Below, piece after piece: positions 61,320 through 64,000 of a stretch of 64,000 nt of DNA (the stretch's first letter is position 1; each line of letters begins with the position of its first letter). The DNA comes from Camellia lanceoleosa (taxonomy: Eukaryota; Streptophyta; Magnoliopsida; Ericales; Theaceae), in contig CM045761.1 of NCBI GenBank assembly GCA_025200525.1, forward strand, positions 79,761,551-79,825,550. The letters are read 5' to 3'. The position numbers were made by a program, and so were the translations under genes. The notes below the pieces were generated by a model. The model was not told the DNA's origin and did not search any database. It saw only the letters and a program-made list of their open reading frames with translations.

Positions 61320-61730
61320 CGGTTTAACTTCAGTTTGTAAATTTTTCTTAAAATTTCTACAAGTGTTAAATATGATCTTGGTTTAACTTCAACTTATAAA
61401 TTTATAAAATTTCAACAAGTGTTAAACATGTTCTCGGCTTAACTTCAACTTGTAAATTTATAAAATTTCAACAAGTGTTAAATATGTCCTCGGTTTAACT
61501 TCAACTTGTAAATTTTTCATAAATTTTAACAAGTGTTAAGCATGACCTCGGTTTAACTTCAACTTGTAAATTTTTAAAATTTCAACAAGTGTTAAACATG
61601 ACCTCGGTTTAACTTCAACTTGTAAATTCTTAAAATTTTAACAAGTGTTAAACCAAATCTCGGTTTAACTTCAACTTGTAAATTCTTAAAATTTCAACAA
61701 GTGTTAAACCAATCTTAGCTTGTAAATTCC
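61320..61730 (-). repeat. ~56-bp tandem array, about 7 copies, in the element's 3' region
   Basis: Each unit contains GGTTTAACTTCAACTTGTAA, then ATTTTTAAAATTTCAACAAG and TGTTAAACATGACCTC. Units start at about 61321, 61379, 61436, 61492, 61550, 61606 and 61662. The left-most unit is the most divergent. The array sits between gag and the polypurine tract, where pol should have been. Confidence 0.9.
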
Positions 61731-61742
61731 AACTCCCAAGCA

Positions 61743-63222
61743 TCATTCTCCATGCTCGACCTCCCACGTGTCTTCTTCGGCCCTTGCATACTTCTCAATT
61801 CTGGCCATAAGTTCCTTCATGCTCTTTGGCAGTGTCTTTGCCAGTGATTTTCGAAGCAGATAGTCATCTTTCAGAACGTTCTTAAAGGACACGACCGCCA
61901 CTTCTTGGTTGCATTCTGGTATTCGATTGAACACCTCATAATATCTCTTGGCATAAGCCCTGAGGCTTTCATCCTCACTGATTCTCAGAGCTATCAGGGA
62001 GTCCACCCTTAACGGCTGTAGTTTGTTTGTCACAAACCTGGCCACGAACATCTCAGCCAGGCCCTCCCAGGTTTTCACAGTTCCTTTCGGCAACTTGTGA
62101 AACCAGTCTGATGCAATTTCCCCAAAGGACGGGGGGAACATCTTACAGAGCAACGGCTCGTTCCCAGTGTATAATGCCATCGAGTTCAGGTACAAGCCGA
62201 CGTGAAAGTTTGGGTCCGACTTACCACCGTATATCTGGAACCTCGGTATGTGAAACCTCTTCGGGGCTTCGAATTTGTCCAATTCTACTGAAAAACAGTG
62301 TTCTCGGCTTGATCGGGGAAGTCACCTCGGCATCTTGTCGTTTTCTCTAGAGGTAATCCTTCAAATCCTCTTTGGTCCGTCCAGGAGCTCGGTATCTCCT
62401 GACTTCAGCCTTTTCGGTGCACTGCTTCTAGCGTCGTTGTGAGTCCTTTTGGACTTCCTTCCACTGGTCGTGTCGAAACAAAGTTCCTTCCTTTAAACAT
62501 CCCGATATTCTTTGGTGCAGTCTTCTTTGGTTCAACGTGTCTTCTGGGATTTTTCTCTCCTTGATTCTCCAGCCCTCTGCATGGCTTCCACCTACTCCTT
62601 TGTGGACCTTATATAAAAAGTCTTTAATTTAGACTGAGATTTTCTCTTCTCGGACTTAATCATCTAGGTCGAGATCTTGTCTTCTGGAATCTAGAATTTG
62701 CTCACTTTAGGCTGAGCTCTTTTCTTCTCGGACCTAATCATCTAAGTCGAGATCGTCTCTTCTAGGATTCTCCATGCCCGACCTCCCGCGAAGGCCGGTG
62801 AGAATGTCCCTTGGTCTTGTCATCTTGAGGGCCGCAGAACTGCCGCCTTTCGGCACCTTTCTTGGCCGTTGGAATCGACGTATCTTATAGTGGAAACGGT
62901 GGCTGCATGACGTTGTTCTGCATCATGAAATTGACAACTGTTTGCAAGTCCGCCAATTTGTCCGCCATTTCCTTCATCTCGTCGTCCCTCCGCAGGCATC
63001 TATCTTTCCATACTTGGAGGTCGTCCTCGTTATAATACCCGCTCTGGTCCGATTTCTTTGGTACGCCACCCTCCTGGTCAATGTCATTTCCTCTGTGATT
63101 CTTATCACGAGTCTCTTCGTTCCAGTTGTCTTCTTTGACGTCAAGGTCAATATGTTTCCCACACTTAGTAGGGGTGTCTCCCCAACCTTCTCTTTCTATC
63201 CGTCGTTGGCTATCTATTTTCT
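61743..63222 (-). pseudogene. gag of the non-autonomous element (broken)
   Basis: The 61743-62282 frame (179 codons) holds the gag core with VGLYLNSMALYTGNEPLLCK, WFHKLPKGTVKTWEGLAEMF and YAKRYYEVFNRIPECNQEVA. The N-terminal part is at 62885-63222, with YYNEDDLQVWKDRCLRRDDE and LQTVVNFMMQNNVMQPPFPL. Between them, about 62290-62884, a frameshift and AGTCGAGATC..TCTTCTCGGAC direct repeats (near 62640-62760) break the protein. The upstream ATG of the left copy is not preserved in an obvious form. Confidence 0.8.
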
Positions 63223-63228
63223 TTTTTT

Positions 63229-63245
63229 TCCCACAGACGACGCCA
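63229..63245 (-). other. Primer-binding site of the gag-only element
   Basis: The minus strand reads TGGCGTCGTCTGTGGGA, one change from the site in the left element, 3 bp from the LTR stub. Confidence 0.7.
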
Positions 63246-63258
63246 AATTGTGTGTGTC

Positions 63259-64000
63259 TGTCACGACCCAAACCCGCCCCTATGGGTTTAGCACCGTAAC
63301 CGGCCAGTAATCCGAGATTATCGAAAGCCTGCTTAACAGTAAGACAGTATAACAGAGTACAGAGGTATGGCGGAAGCCAATACAGTAAATAAACAATGTC
63401 CAATGAGCTGTGACAGTTTGTATGCCAAAAAGATTTTTCATGAATATAAATATTCAGTACAGAACAGTTATGCACAATATTTACAATCACTCAGAAGACA
63501 AGGACCTAATCCCTATTAACAAGATAAAGATTATCACCATACAAGATTACAAAAAACAAGACGAGACAGACGGAAATAAAACACCCCTAAGCCATAGCTT
63601 GGTGCTCGAACCTCGCAATGAGGCACGATGGTTGGCTTGACAAAACCGAGTTTACCCCGACGCCTAGCTTTGATCCCAGGCTCAGACACCTACATATATA
63701 TATGAGCAGTGAGCTAAAGCCCAGTGAATAACATAATGCGTAAAGAGGTTTAGAATGAATGTCCTTACAGTAATGAAAACAGTTCATTAAATCAGTAATT
63801 CAGTCTTTCAATCAATCAGTCATATGTGGTACATCCATTAGTGTAACAGTAAACAGTAGGTCTTAAAAGACCGAATAGTAAATGATGGCCATCAATCAGT
63901 AAACTGTAGTGGTTCCACGAAGGAGCTGATAGAGATCTTTATAATAAGAATAATAACGATGCATGAGGTGCTAAGGATGCCACAAAGACAGCTTTAATAT
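63259..64000 (-). mobile_element. Long LTR of the 40367-42743 family, cut by window end
   Basis: It starts TGTCACGACCCAAACCCGCC and follows 40367 onward closely: CCAATGAGCTGTGACA, TGTATGCCAAAAAGATTTT, ACCTACATATATATATGAGC, ATAACATAATGCGTAAAGAG and GGTCTTAAAAGACCGAA. It is inserted after the first 10 bp of the gag-only element's 5' LTR. The presumed left target duplication is GTGTC (63254-63258). Whether it is solo or part of a full element cannot be seen. Confidence 0.85.

Larger units (their letters stand above)
60705..63258 (-). mobile_element. Non-autonomous gag-only Ty3/gypsy element, relative of the left element
   Basis: In element order (minus strand) it has: 5' LTR stub (63249-63258), primer site (63229-63245), gag remnants, a 56-bp tandem array, a polypurine tract (61245-61253, AGGGGCAGT) and 3' LTR (60705-61244). 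Protease, reverse transcriptase, RNase H and integrase are absent. Its LTR, primer site and gag align with the element at 1-5919. The 5' LTR is cut after 10 bp by the insertion at 63259. Movement would have needed proteins from a complete relative. Confidence 0.85.

Noticed and set aside
61320..61730. CRISPR-like array
   Set aside because: Units are contiguous imperfect tandem repeats without unique spacers, inside a plant retroelement.
62027..62350. Plus-strand 107-codon frame
   Set aside because: It is the antisense shadow of the gag remnant on the minus strand.

Overview
The window is nuclear DNA from a flowering plant, most likely a eudicot. It has spliced genes with GT..AG introns, long AT-rich spacers, Ty3/gypsy and LINE retroelements, SINEs, and many small MITE-type DNA transposons. 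There is no prokaryotic or organellar gene organisation. I cannot name the species.

Four loci look like host genes. (1) 12226-12561 (+) is a small serine-rich-like protein with a Cys/His-containing signature. (2) 13000-36579 (-) is AUG3 (HAUS augmin-like complex subunit 3), rebuilt here from 18 exons into one intact 617-codon frame spread over 23.6 kb by transposon-filled introns. (3) 46983-51858 (-) is a five-exon gene for a conserved plant protein of 237 aa with a mitochondrion-like N-terminus and no function I recognise. (4) 59174-59914 (-) is an intact single-exon YGGT/YlmG-family chloroplast membrane protein. They do not form a pathway. Genes 1 and 2 converge tail to tail, and genes 2, 3 and 4 are all on the minus strand.

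Layout. 1-5919: a decayed Ty3/gypsy Tat/Retand-type element on the minus strand, cut by the window start, with its 5' LTR at 5381-5919. 5920-12225: AT-rich spacer with MITEs, a SINE and a GC-rich repeat. 13000-36579: AUG3, whose introns hold SINE, LINE, hAT-, Harbinger- and Mutator-like insertions. 37100-42900: a second GC-rich repeat, then a dead LINE broken by two solo LTRs, each with a perfect 5-bp target duplication. 43170-46263: hAT-like MITEs, one split by a third solo LTR. 46983-51858: the mitochondrial-type gene, with a 4-copy tandem array in its last intron. 52131-53130: two related MITEs. 53134-59173: mostly empty spacer. 59174-60700: the YGGT gene and an ACGT-rich array upstream of it. 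60705-63258: a gag-only non-autonomous relative of the left-hand retroelement, with pol missing and a 56-bp tandem array near its 3' LTR. Its 5' LTR is interrupted at 63259 by another LTR that runs off the window.

I found no convincing undescribed gene system. The most informative parts are the dated-by-nesting transposon stack, the gag-only element with its tandem-repeat 3' region, the ACGT array next to the YGGT gene, and the intact AUG3 frame despite heavy intron invasion.
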